Notes under the pieces: model-generated
The model's database searches: none
Seen by the model: the letters and a program-made list of their open reading frames with translations, nothing else
What the model was told of the DNA's origin: nothing
Position numbers and translations under genes: made by a program
Assembly (NCBI GenBank): GCA_023213395.1
Contig: CM041465.1
Coordinates: forward strand, 214,899,741 to 214,963,740
Direction of reading: 5' to 3'
Source: Cycas panzhihuaensis
Taxonomy: Eukaryota; Cycadophyta
DNA: 64,000 nucleotides
In this document: positions 35,566 to 45,099 of the stretch, in pieces
How positions within the stretch are numbered: position 1 is the stretch's first letter
How the letters are laid out: the number at the start of each line of letters is the position of its first letter

Positions 35566-36660
35566 CTAATGGTAAGCAATAGGCTTCCCATCTTGAATAA
35601 GGATAGCTCCCATCGCATTTCCACTTGCATAAGCTTCTACTTCAAAAGGCATTTGCAAATTTGGCATTGCCAAAACTGGTGTTTCACAAATTTTCTTCTT
35701 TAAAAGAAGAAAAGATTCTTCCTCCTTGGAACCCCAAGTAAACTTTTTACTATATTTTGTCAATCCATGTAGAGGTGTTGCAACCTGTGAGAAATGAAGA
35801 ATAAACTTTCTCAAGTATTGACAAGCTCCTAAAAAACTTCTCACCTTTGTAATGTTTGTTAGACTAGGCCATTTGAGGATGGCTTGAGTCTTGAGTGGAT
35901 CGATGCTCAACTTTCCTCCTCTAACCACAAAGCCTAAGAAGATCAAGTTCTCTTTGCAAAATTCACACTTCTTCACATTAAGCTTCAAATGATGCTTAGC
36001 CATAGTCTTTAAAACTTCTTTTATGTGCTGCAAATGTTCCTTCCATATGTTGTTGAAAATCAAAATGTCATCAAGATAGACAACAACAAAATTATCCAAG
36101 TAAGGCCTTAACATTTCATTCATTAGCCTCATGAATGTTGTAGGAGCATTACACAATCTGAAAGGCATAACCATCCATTCAAAGAGTCCTTGCTTTGTTT
36201 TGAAGGCTGTCTTCCATGTGTCCTCCTCCTTGACCCTAACTTGGTGATAACTACTTTTTAAATCCAACTTAGTAAAATAACAAGCATGCTGAATTTGATC
36301 AAGCAAATCATCTATGTGAGGCAAATGCTAGCGATTTTTAATTGTAATTTTATTCAAAGTACAAAAGTCTATACACATTCTCCATCCTCCATCCTTCTTA
36401 GGCACCAAGACAATTGGTGACCCACAAGGTGAACATGAAGGTCTTATGACCCCTTGATCAAGCAACTCCTCAACTTGCCTCTTTATCTCATTATTCTCTA
36501 CAATGGAGTGCCTATACAAAGCAACATTAGGCAATGGTGCATCTCCTACAAGAGTGATTTCATGGTCTTATCTTTCTCTTTGGTGGTAGCCCATCAACAC
36601 GTTGAAATAGAATATCATACCTTGTCTTTAACTCCTCAATTTGTTGCATTTGTTTAGGTG
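35566..36660 (-). pseudogene. Element I reverse transcriptase (one internal stop)
   Basis: The piece 36534-36328 gives EELLDQGVIRPSCSPCGSPI, VLVPKKDGGWRMCIDFCTLN and KITIKNR. A single TAG stop replaces the tyrosine of the usual NRYPLPHIDD phrase. The 252-codon continuation (36324-35566) gives DLKSSYHQVRVKEEDTWKTA, FEWMVMPFRLCNAPTTFMRL and the catalytic box YLDDILIF. It runs to the start of RNase H. This is the longest domain-bearing open frame in the window. Confidence 0.95.
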
Positions 36661-37170
36661 ATATAAGAAGAGTGTGAGTAGAAGGGCCTTCTTTATCTCC
36701 TCACTCTTCTTTTCTCCTTACCATTAAGATGATGAAACCACATGCATTGATCATCCTTTTTGCTTGAGTGGCTAAAATTAATGCTATCTTATCCAAGTGC
36801 TTCTTTGTGGCCTTTATGATGAAGCCCTTGTTATCCTTCATCAACTGATAGTTTCTCTCCCTTTGATAGAAGAGTTCATCTCGATCCCACAAGTAGGGAC
36901 TCTCAAGCACAACATGGCATACATCTAATGGCACCACATCACATATTACTTCATCAACAAAATCATTAGTGATGGAAAATTTAAGTGTACATTGCTTTGA
37001 TATTTGCATTTCCACATTTTTATGGATCCAACCAAAAGAGGATATGGGTGAGGATGAGGAGTAGTTACCAACCCAATGCTCTTTACCAAACTTTCTGAGA
37101 TCAAATTCTTTTGGCTCCCCGGATCTATAATGGCACTAATAATATTATTTCCTACTTGAAGATTCAAGTG
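36661..37170 (-). pseudogene. Element I aspartic protease
   Basis: The minus strand reads AIIDPGSQKNLISESLVKSI, a retroviral-type protease loop in the DPGS form, followed after a frame change by CDVVPLDVCHVVLESPYLWD, which matches the C-terminal protease wording of plant Gypsy elements. It would cleave the gag-pol polyprotein. Confidence 0.9.
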
Positions 37171-38232
37171 AAATAGTTCCTCCCTTGTAGCATCATCTCC
37201 ATAATTTGTAAGTAGAGTAACCTTCTCTTCTCATTCACTTTGAATCTCCACCGTAAAGTAGTGCTTTCCATTTTTCCTTCTTTCTTAATTCCATATCCTT
37301 GATATGCTTTGGCTTTAGCTCGATGCAACTTCCAACACTTTGCTGTAATATGACCACTAATATCACAATGCTCACAATAGTTAGAACTTTTAACAAAATT
37401 AGTTCTTTTCTTCTTTCCTTCTTGCCTTTTAGATGAGTGCAATTTAGGATTCTTTTCATACTTATTAGAAGTAAAAGTAGAATCTTTAGACATGAATGTA
37501 GATTTCTTGCTTTTACTTTCTATTGCCATAGCCATTCTACTTGCTTCTCCAATCGATTGAACCTTAAAAAGCCTTAGTTCCTTCCTTATGTACTCATGTA
37601 ATCCTCCAATAAATTTCATAAGAGTGATATGTTCATTCATATTAATACCAAGTAGCATGCCATGCCTAAAAAATAAAGAAGTATAGTCTTGGACACCTAC
37701 ACCTCTCCCTTGGCGTAAATATTGCCAAGTGACCCATTGGTCTTCCTCATGACCTATGGGGTAGTATTGCTTCTTTATTTTCTTAAAATCCATCCATGAA
37801 AAAGAAGATACATCATGAGTCTTCAAATATGCATTCTACCATGTCAATGCATGTTTACACAACTTGAGCCTAGCAAATGAAAGCTTTTGAGCATTACTAT
37901 AAGCATAAATTATGAAGTAGGTTTCAAGTTGATCCAACTAATGGTCCAACTTTTCAAAGATTTACCTCTCCATCATAAGTTGGAATATCCAACTTTGCCT
38001 CCACCTTGAAGGGTTGATGAGATGAAGTACCATTGCTTTCTTCAAATGAATGCTTTAAGGTCTCCTCATCTTCCTCTTCATGGTTGTGGTCATACGTGGA
38101 TCCTCCTTCAACTTCCTTCTCTTTGCCTTTTCCCTTGACTAGAGGTAGAAGTTGGGTCATCATTTGCATCAAGACTTCTACGTTCTTCTCAAGCCTTTCA
38201 AATCTAATTTCTCCATCTTCTTTTTTAGCCAT
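37164..38232 (-). pseudogene. Element I gag (frameshifted)
   Basis: The ATG read from 38232 begins MAKKEDGEIRFERLEKNVEV, a coiled-coil-like start, followed by a Lys/Glu-rich stretch and KLDIPTYDGEVNL. A frameshift near 37955 and stops interrupt the capsid wording (LDQLETYF). The frame resumes at 37826 with FKKIKKQYYPIGHEEDQWVT and FIGGLHEYIRKELRLF. An intact CCHC knuckle, CEHCDISGHITAKC, lies near 37330-37371. Confidence 0.92.
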
Positions 38233-38348
38233 GGTGCTTGGATTCTTTCTTTGTCTTTTTGGTGATTGCAACACAAGAAAAGCTTCACCTTTCTCTTTGT
38301 ATCATTTCTTTGTTTGTACCATTCAAGTCCCTACAACAAAGATCACAT

Positions 38349-38360
38349 GCTCTGATATCA
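38349..38360 (-). other. Primer binding site of element I
   Basis: The plus strand GCTCTGATATCA gives TGATATCAGAGC, one substitution from the canonical TGGTATCAGAGC. It sits next to the 5' LTR. Confidence 0.85.
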
Positions 38361-38363
38361 AAA

Positions 38364-39432
38364 TATAATTCCAAAATAGACCTTAATTTGTGAAGAAGTC
38401 AATTATCAACATTTTCTCCTTGAGATCCTAGGAGTTAGTGTAAAAATCACAATAACATCAAAACAAAAATGAGCCCACAAAAGAAAATTCTACACCAAAT
38501 CATTTATTCTTGACATTGCTCCAAAAGTATGAGGAGTAGTACTTTTATTAAAATATGAAAATCTCCATTTAATAGTGGAGAAATTAACTAGCAAAAGAAT
38601 GGATAAATTACAAGGAATAAATGATATAATTATACCATAAGAGGGACTCCAACCCTCTAAAATACTTCTCTAAGGATGCTTCCCAAGTCAAGTGCCTTTC
38701 ACCTCCAAGAACTACCTCTCCAACCCGTAATAGGGCTCAATTTATATAAAGAAACCAAAATTGCATATTTAACAAGTGGCAATCATATAGGTATAACCAC
38801 TAACCACCAGAATGCATGTTGTCCAAATGGCCTTCATGCAATTCTTAAACGTTGCAGCTTATAACTGACCTTAACGTACTCCAATTCAGCTCAAATTTGG
38901 TCCACGTATAAGAACACATGTCCCCACTGCTTCCTCAAAATTTTAACTCATTTGGATGTCATTTGACCACATTTTTATTCATTTAATGATAATATGTATT
39001 TGTTGTTTTTCTGTTAGCTGTGGGATTAATTTTATGCAAAACAAGTCTTGAACTTGCAGCTTGTAACTGACCTTAATAGACTCCAATTCGGCTTAAATTT
39101 GGTACACGAATAGGAATACATGTCCCCTCCGCTTCCCCAAAATTTTAGCTCATTTAGGTGTCATTTAACTGCATGTTTATTCATTTAATGATAATATGTA
39201 TTTGTTATTTTTCTGCTAGCTGTAGGATTAATCTTATACAAAACAAGGATTGAACTCTAATCAAATGATATTTTCTGAACCAAACCTTTTGTACACATGT
39301 AATGGGATGTGTCTTCTTCCTTTACACAAAATTTCATATAATTTGGACATCATTTGGCCATATCTCTTTCAGTTATGCCAATGCCTAACATTTTCTGCAT
39401 CCTGTAAACATATGGTAGATCCTCCTGGATCA
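38364..39432 (-). repeat. 5' LTR of element I
   Basis: It pairs with 32675-33740 from TATAATTCCAAAATAGACCT to CCTCCTGGATCA. Like its partner it lacks the canonical CA end (TA instead). Confidence 0.93.
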
Positions 39433-39578
39433 GTTGGGGGCTATCGCCCCCGCACCCCCCTGGCCAAGGGGGGCTCTCGCCCCCCTTGGAACCCCATGAG
39501 GACGGTTTAGAGGGGAAACTGCGCTATCAACCTGTCAAAATTTTAGCCTCTAAACCATTATTGTCACATTACCTAACA
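39433..39578 (-). repeat. 3' LTR of element H, second piece
   Basis: It starts with the second GTTGG and matches 55685-55826, including the GC-rich hairpin block (about 39435-39500) and the end CATTACCTAACA. On the minus strand this is the LTR start, TGTTAGGTAATG. Confidence 0.92.
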
Positions 39579-39589
39579 ATCTCCACTTT
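39579..39589 (-). other. Polypurine tract of element H
   Basis: The minus strand reads AAAGTGGAGAT directly before the LTR start TGTTAGG. Confidence 0.85.
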
Positions 39590-40160
39590 GACAACAATTT
39601 ACCTGGTACCTTTCCTGGACCCTTCATCACATTTCCTAAAAGTCAAGAGAAGTCAAACACCATTTGAACTTCTCTAATAGTACTGATTTTGTGAATATAT
39701 CATCACAGTTCTATTTTGTGTTAACCTTCTCAACTGCCACTCCATCTACTTCCACAACCTGTCTAACAAAATGGGACTTCAGAGCAATATGCTTTGTCCT
39801 ACTATGATAAGTTGGATTCTTGGCTAGGTAAATGAGACTTTAACTGTCACAAAATACCTTTACCTTTTCCTATTTCCTCTAAGCTCAACCAATAGACCCT
39901 GTAACCATTGCTTCTTTATAAGCATGTGCTACAACAATATATTCAACTTCTGTAGTCGATAATACAATTGTGCTCTGCAATTTTGACATCCAACTAACTG
40001 GACCATTTGCAAGAGTGAATACATAACTTAAAGTAGACCTTCTCTTATCTAAATCTCTTACAAAGTCTGAATCAATATATCCACAAACTTGATTACTTGT
40101 ACCTCCAAAGGTGATGCAATAATCACTTGTGCCTTTCAAATACTGAAGCACCCATTTCAC
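39590..40160 (-). pseudogene. Element H RNase H (broken)
   Basis: On the minus strand: MKWVLQYLKGTSDYCITFGG, GYIDSDFVRDLDKRRSTLSY and VSWMSKLQSTIVLSTTEVEY, the Copia RNase H signature with its acidic residues. Beyond 39885 the frame breaks and continues in pieces to the polypurine tract. Confidence 0.9.
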
Positions 40161-40561
40161 TACTGCCTAATGTTCCTTTCTTGGATTTGCCATAAACCTA
40201 CTAACTACACTGACTGCATGTGAAATATCAAGTCTTGTACATACCATGGCATACATCAAACTTCCTATTGCATTGGCATAAGACACATGAGACATATAAT
40301 CATTTTCTTCTTCATTATTAGGACTCATACTCGAAGAAAATTTGAAATGGGAAGCTAATGGGATACTCACTAGTTTCACATTTACCATACCAAACTTGGT
40401 TAGTACCTTCTCCATATATTTCTGCTGTGATAACCATAGCTTACCATTTTTCCTGTCTTTATGTATCTCCATACCTAAGATTTGTTTTGCAGCTCCTAGA
40501 TCCTTCATATCAAAAGTCCTAACCAATTGAGCCTTTAACTTATTGATTTCTTCCATGCTCT
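40161..40561 (-). pseudogene. Element H reverse transcriptase, C-terminal half
   Basis: The minus-strand frame reads SMEEINKLKAQLVRTFDMKD, LGAAKQILGMEIHKDRKNGK and LWLSQQKYMEKVLTKFGM, ending ISHAVSVVSRFMANPRKEH. The other half is 11.6 kb away at 52150. Element J inserted exactly between the VAR-K-S and MEEI codons. Confidence 0.94.
40557..40561. repeat. Target site duplication (GCTCT), left side of element J
   Basis: GCTCT here corresponds to ACTCT at 52150-52154, four of five bases matching. Joining the flanks restores a continuous RT reading (ARKSMEE), which supports the boundary. Confidence 0.8.
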
Positions 40562-40690
40562 TGAATGAAGTAGAATGTAGCTCCAAGTGCTCCGATACCA
40601 AATGAAGGAAATAGAATGTAGCTAAACTGCTCTAATACCAAATGAAAGAAATAGAATGTAGCTAAACTGCTCTGATACCAAATGAAGGAA
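40562..40690 (-). repeat. LTR/primer-site tandem units (three) in left LTR of J
   Basis: Each unit reads roughly TGAAGGAAATAGAATGTAGC followed by TAAACTGCTCTGATACCAAA. The three primer-like words are GCTCCGATACCA, GCTCTAATACCA and GCTCTGATACCA, i.e. two are mutated. Confidence 0.9.
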
Positions 40691-41114
40691 GTAGAATGTA
40701 CAAGGAGAACAAGGCAGAAGATATAATAAACTTCAATATATTCAAAATACCAGTATTGCATCAAATATTCAATAAAAATCTATGTAACAATGTAGCAATG
40801 TAGATCGATATTGCACAAATGAACTATGAGAGCATGATAGTATTGTCTTCAATCCATTGTTGTTGAGAGCATGACAAATATCCTCAAAGGAGACGGTGTC
40901 TAAAGACACCAAGGTTGTACACCCCATAATATAAATAGTTTTGGAGGAGGAGGGAAACTCCTCAACCCCTGAATTCAAATTAATAATAAAATAATATAAC
41001 TTAACTCAAATTAACATTAACTTACCTACATGTGTTTTAGCATCACATGCGTAAATTGAGGTGCACAATCCTAGTAGGTAAGAGGGAGTTGAGTGATGAT
41101 ATTATACTCTAACA
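40562..41114 (-). repeat. Element J left LTR
   Basis: It begins TGAATGAAGTAGAATG and ends ACTCTAACA on the plus strand (TGTTAGAGTATAATATCA on the minus strand). Its right part matches the other two LTRs. The left edge carries three units of a ~40 bp repeat that includes a primer-site-like CTCTGATACCA. Confidence 0.93.
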
Positions 41115-41125
41115 TTCTCCCCCTT
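41115..41125 (-). other. Element J polypurine tract, copy 1
   Basis: The minus strand AAGGGGGAGAA directly precedes the LTR start TGTTAGAG. Confidence 0.85.
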
Positions 41126-41880
41126 AATGTCATCGCAAACACTTGTATCTTTTTCTTGAACTTGTGGAACTTATACTTGAAAAAAACTTTGAAATTCTGA
41201 TCTTGATCTTTATCAACTCTTCTCACCCTTATAGCCACATATGTCTCTTTATTATAGAATGATGTAGGAAAACTATAAGTAGATGAAACTTGATTCAAAT
41301 ATAAATGAATAGCTATAATTTTGACTTTGTCAACTAGAACATTAAAAAGGCTTTGAACTTGAACTTTTGTAATCTTTATGCTTTGAACAACTGTCATATC
41401 ATCAGGTTCATTCTTTGTCATATCATCATATTCATTCTTCATCATATCATAAGATTCATCTTCATTTTCCCCCTCAAATGGAGGATCAAATCCTTGTGCA
41501 ACAAGGTAGTCCTGCATTTGATCTGAATCTTCATTGGTTTTGTCATCATGATCTACCTGCTACATTCACATCTCACATGCTCATCAAAAATGTCATTAAA
41601 TACATGGAGGGTATCTCCTCCATAAGTAGAAATCAATACATTCTAAACTAATTTATCCAAACTGATTTAGAAGTTGTTAGTTCAGAAACCTTTGAAAAAA
41701 TTTCATCATTGATAGTATAAAACAATAAACCTAATGCTTCATTATCCTTTCGAATATATTCTTTAATGCTAACATCATAATCATGTTGCAAATATTTCCA
41801 CAAATCATGTTCAATAAAATAGTTTCTCATAGTGTTATGCCATTGTGCAAAATTTTGGCCATAAAAAATAGGGAATTGAG
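41126..41880 (-). pseudogene. Element J gag remnant, copy 1
   Basis: The minus strand gives FYGQNFAQWHNTMRNYFIEH, DLWKYLQHDYDVSIKEYIRK and FSKVSELTTSKSVW, matching the N-terminal half of Copia gag (DUF4219/UBN2 type). After a frame break a second open stretch (41517-41071) begins MQDYLVAQGFDPPFEGENED and runs through an acidic Asp/Glu/Met repeat (DDMTKNEPDDMT) to a lysine-rich end. It lies next to the polypurine tract, where pol should be, which shows that pol has been deleted. Confidence 0.75.
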
Positions 41881-43480
41881 TTATTTTATCAAATAATTTT
41901 AGTATGTAAAATAAATATGCTTTAACAGGTTAAAAATATCAATAAATCAATGAATATATATGATTTCAAATGCCCTTAGAAAGTCAGTCAACTGGGCATA
42001 ATAAGGAAATGATCTTTTTTTAAAATGATAAAAGAACTTTTCAATATATGTACGCCTTTTAAATAAACTTTGATATAAAGTGAATATAAGAGCACATATA
42101 AAGATCTTTTGCCTTGATAATAATGTAAAATGCTGAAAATAAAATATATAAAAGTATTTTTCACTTTAAAAAAATAACAATATAAAGAAATTAAAAAAAA
42201 AAAATTAATATGCTCCTTAAAAGAAGGTTTAAATGATAACCTTATGTTTGAGGGATTCAAAAGTATAAAATGATATCAGAATGATATAAAACTTTACGAG
42301 TATAAAGATAGCAAAATGTGAACCCAACAGAACTGACTATTCTGAAAACGGGTTCCTAGAAATCAAGTTTTAGTGAATCAAAGGTACAGGTCTCGTTTTA
42401 AGGCTAAACAGGAGCAGGGGGTCAAAATGCTAACAAAATACCTATAGAATATTGTAAGGTGATCAAATATTATTTATAAAATTGTTCAATGTACTTTTAA
42501 TTGAAAATTTTTGAAAAAATATATTAAAAATGTGTAAAAATAGCAGATTTGAGGCAATAAAGTACCTCTAATTTGAATGATTTGAAAATCAGTAAGAATA
42601 TATCAAAATATATAAAAAATTATGTCAAATCGAAGAGAATTGAGTCAGCTTCCCAACGAAACTAACGGAATTGAAATCTAATACAAAATAAAAACGTTAT
42701 AACAAAAATGGTAACAGGTGTCTTTATGTAAAAATATTAAGAAATAGGCTAAAAACAACTAAATTTCCACTTTTAGCGATTAAAATACTAATGCAAATGA
42801 ATTCAAAAAATTAAAATAAAAAGTGGGTATTAAAATTTGTAGAACGTGGATCACTATAGAAGAAATCGAAAGTAAAATAATTTACCAAGAATAAATTATG
42901 GTTAGTTCTAAATGTGATTTTGTTAAAAGTGTGAAAAAGGCTAAAACATTTGAATGTCTGACGTTAAATTGGCCGAAATAGGGTCAAATCAGGACCAAAT
43001 TGGTCATATGACCAGTCAAAAATAATCTATAGAAAATTTCTGATCTAATGGAGGTGGTTTCGTTAGAAACCTATGCTTCAATGAAGAGGTATGGCAAAAA
43101 AATGCCAATAACCCTATAAAAAAAAAAAAATTTAAAAAAATAACATGAAAAGTTTTATAAAAAAATGAAATAACCTCTTTTTGAGCTAAGCTGGGGTCAT
43201 GTGGTACAGTATATGACCGGAGGTTAAAAATAAAGAGTTTATACTTAAAACTTCAGAATTCAAAAACTATACAATTTAATAAAATGTTTTTAAAAACTTT
43301 ATATAAAAAAATAAAAAATTAAAAAAACGAAATGGCATGCCGTTGTAATTGCTATGCCGCCATAATTGCATATGGAGAAAACAATATAAAACAATAAATC
43401 TGGCACCAGAGTCGGACGCACCTAAAAATATATATATATTTATATATATATGCACAAATATAAATAAGAAACGAAGCCGA
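41881..43480 (-). other. Element J AT-rich noncoding internal region, copy 1
   Basis: No domain is readable on either strand. It contains poly(A)-like runs near 43125 and 43310 and an alternating AT palindrome near 43427-43450. The same order and spacing recur in copy 2. Confidence 0.8.
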
Positions 43481-44060
43481 ATGAAAGTATAGCAACGTGT
43501 CGTTGTTGCACTAAGCTGTTATTAACTGCACAGAGGCGTGTGCAGTGAAGAGTACGCAGAACGCATGCCACCGTTTGCGCGCCGAGCTTGTACGAACGTT
43601 GAAGACGTTCCGCGTTAGGCTGCCGAGAAACTAGCCGAATAAAGACGAAACGTCGCGCGATGTGTTGCTGCCCTGCATGCTGTTATGTAGAGAACACAGA
43701 TAGAGATCTGAATAATAACACTTAGTTTGACGTCGTCTCTGCAACGTGGAAGGCATAGAATAACTGTCTCAACTTGAACACCGAAGAGTTCAGCCAAGAA
43801 GACTTTATTTTTCACATCACAGTGTTCAGCCAAGAATGTTGCCACATTGGTTGTTTTAGATGAAGAAGATGAGCTTTCAAAACAGCAGCAACCACGCAGG
43901 AGTCTTGGACACAAATTGACACAATGGAAGATGGTTTTCTGGATAATGTAGCATGGAGTGGAACACATGCGAAGGCAATTAAGATAACGCCTAGAAGGAG
44001 ACAGATAGTTGAGTTCAGGTTTGGCTAATTTGTAGGTGTTTATCACCGTTTATATTGCCT
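43481..44060 (+). other. Element J block upstream of the gene fragments, copy 1
   Basis: This stretch is CpG-rich compared with the rest of the element (about 43490-43640). It holds a short plus-strand frame near 43925 reading MEDGFLDNVAWSGTHAKAIK then [14 protein letters not shown], open in both copies. I do not recognise it; it may be a fourth host fragment. An overlapping minus-strand frame of 143 codons (233 in copy 2) is probably its shadow. Confidence 0.45.
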
Positions 44061-44182
44061 GTTGATGGAACTCCAATCCGAGTATTCTGTAACAGCGAGG
44101 ACTTGGGGGTAGCTTATCCCAACAAGCAACCCATGAGAGTATACTCCAGCCTTTAGAATATAGATGATTGGGCTACCAGAGG
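44061..44182 (+). pseudogene. Captured xyloglucan endotransglucosylase/hydrolase (XTH) fragment, copy 1
   Basis: The plus strand reads [31 protein letters not shown], a stop where XTH has tryptophan, then N-x-DDWATRG. This is the conserved segment of glycoside hydrolase family 16 XTH enzymes that lies after the catalytic DEIDFEFLG motif. XTHs cut and rejoin wall xyloglucan. Only about 40 codons are present and the catalytic motif is absent, so no enzyme can be made. It is antisense to element J. Confidence 0.88.
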
Positions 44183-44338
44183 TTCATAACCTTGCCTCGG
44201 ATCCAAGGGTTACCGAGGATGACTTGAAGGACTACTTTTATGCATATGGTGAAATTGAATCTATCAGACTTGTACTCCAAAGAGCATGTGCTTTTATCAC
44301 ATACATAAGTAGAGAAGGGGCTGAGAAAGTTGCAGAGC
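44183..44338 (+). pseudogene. Captured RRM fragment resembling splicing factor RBM22, copy 1
   Basis: The frame reads DPRVTEDDLKDYFYAYGEIE, SIRLVLQRACAFITY and SREGAEKVAEQ, which is the RRM of the RBM22/Cwc2 class (plant CCCH zinc-finger splicing proteins). The core RNP1 strand (RACAFITY) is kept; the RNP2 strand (LYVGGL) is missing, with HNLASD at that place. The frame differs from the XTH and Tudor pieces, and the reading stops 15 bases past the junction. Confidence 0.86.
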
Positions 44339-44500
44339 AGAGCTGTTTGGAGTGATGATGGGGAGTGGTATGATACAACAGTGGAGGATATTACCACAAA
44401 TGGATACTTTGTCTCCTATGATGAGTGGGGCAACAAGGAAGAGGTTAATTTTGCAAATGTTAGGCAAAAACACAAGAGAGAGATCAGAGAAGAGTCGTAG
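44339..44500 (+). pseudogene. Captured Tudor domain resembling SPF30/SMNDC1, copy 1
   Basis: The frame gives RAVWSDDGEWYDTTVEDITT, NGYFVSYDEWGNKEEVNFAN and VRQKHKREIREES, then a stop. This is the Tudor domain of the spliceosomal SMN-related factor SPF30, which binds symmetric dimethyl-arginine on Sm proteins; the W, Y and D/N aromatic-cage type positions are present. The junction with the RRM piece lies in a short CAGAG overlap. Confidence 0.88.
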
Positions 44501-45099
44501 GCTCCAAAGACTTCTCCAACAACCCCTTCCACAAAGTTTTCTTTAACTGCAGCTGGCCCACAGAGGGCTTAATGTTTTGAAGTCTTGCAGCAGAGCCAAA
44601 TCCGTGAGGCGTGTTGGATATACGTGGTAAATCTATTAGGAGACTTCTATGTAACTCTAGTTTCAGCTCTACCACGAGGCTTATTATGTGTAAAAAAAAT
44701 AATGAAGGAATAATAATTAATAGAATATTTCAAAGAAAAACATATATTTGTACAATATAAATATGGATCTATAAGTCTCTTATGCTTTTGTTATGTAACT
44801 GTTTGAATATTGGCTTGCATATGATTGTGTCTCGTACATGCTACCTTGCTATTATAGCAAATATAGAAAAGTAATCAATGGAGAGGTTCTCAAGCAAAGT
44901 TGTGGAATCTGAACCCTTATGCAAGTGCCTTCCAAATTCCTTAGGGCCTTAAAAAAATCTATGAAGAAAATATATCAAATAAATAACCTGCACATATACT
45001 TATATATGAAATATTGTCAAATGTGTTGCAACAAATATTTATATCAAAGAACCAAGATATATGTATTTAGATCCAAAAAAATGAAATAAGAACCTGAAA
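44501..45099 (-). other. Element J region between gene fragments and leader, copy 1
   Basis: A minus-strand frame (44675-44484) reads LIDLPRISNTPHGFGSAARL and is conserved in copy 2. No family is recognised. The remainder is noncoding. Confidence 0.45.

Larger units (their letters stand above)
32675..39432 (-). mobile_element. Element I: Ty3/Gypsy retrotransposon
   Basis: A 6.8 kb minus-strand element with LTRs of about 1067 bp (32675-33740 and 38364-39432), primer site, polypurine tract and a 5 bp target duplication. Domain order is gag, protease, RT, RNase H, integrase, the defining Gypsy order. The frames carry comparatively few stops, many of them explained by single C-to-T changes. No chromodomain is visible at the integrase end. 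Confidence 0.96.

Noticed and set aside
44061-44500. A functional chimeric host gene encoding XTH-RRM-Tudor
   Set aside because: The three pieces are in three different frames, a stop lies within the XTH piece, the XTH catalytic motif and RRM RNP2 strand are missing, and there is no sign of a complete gene around them.
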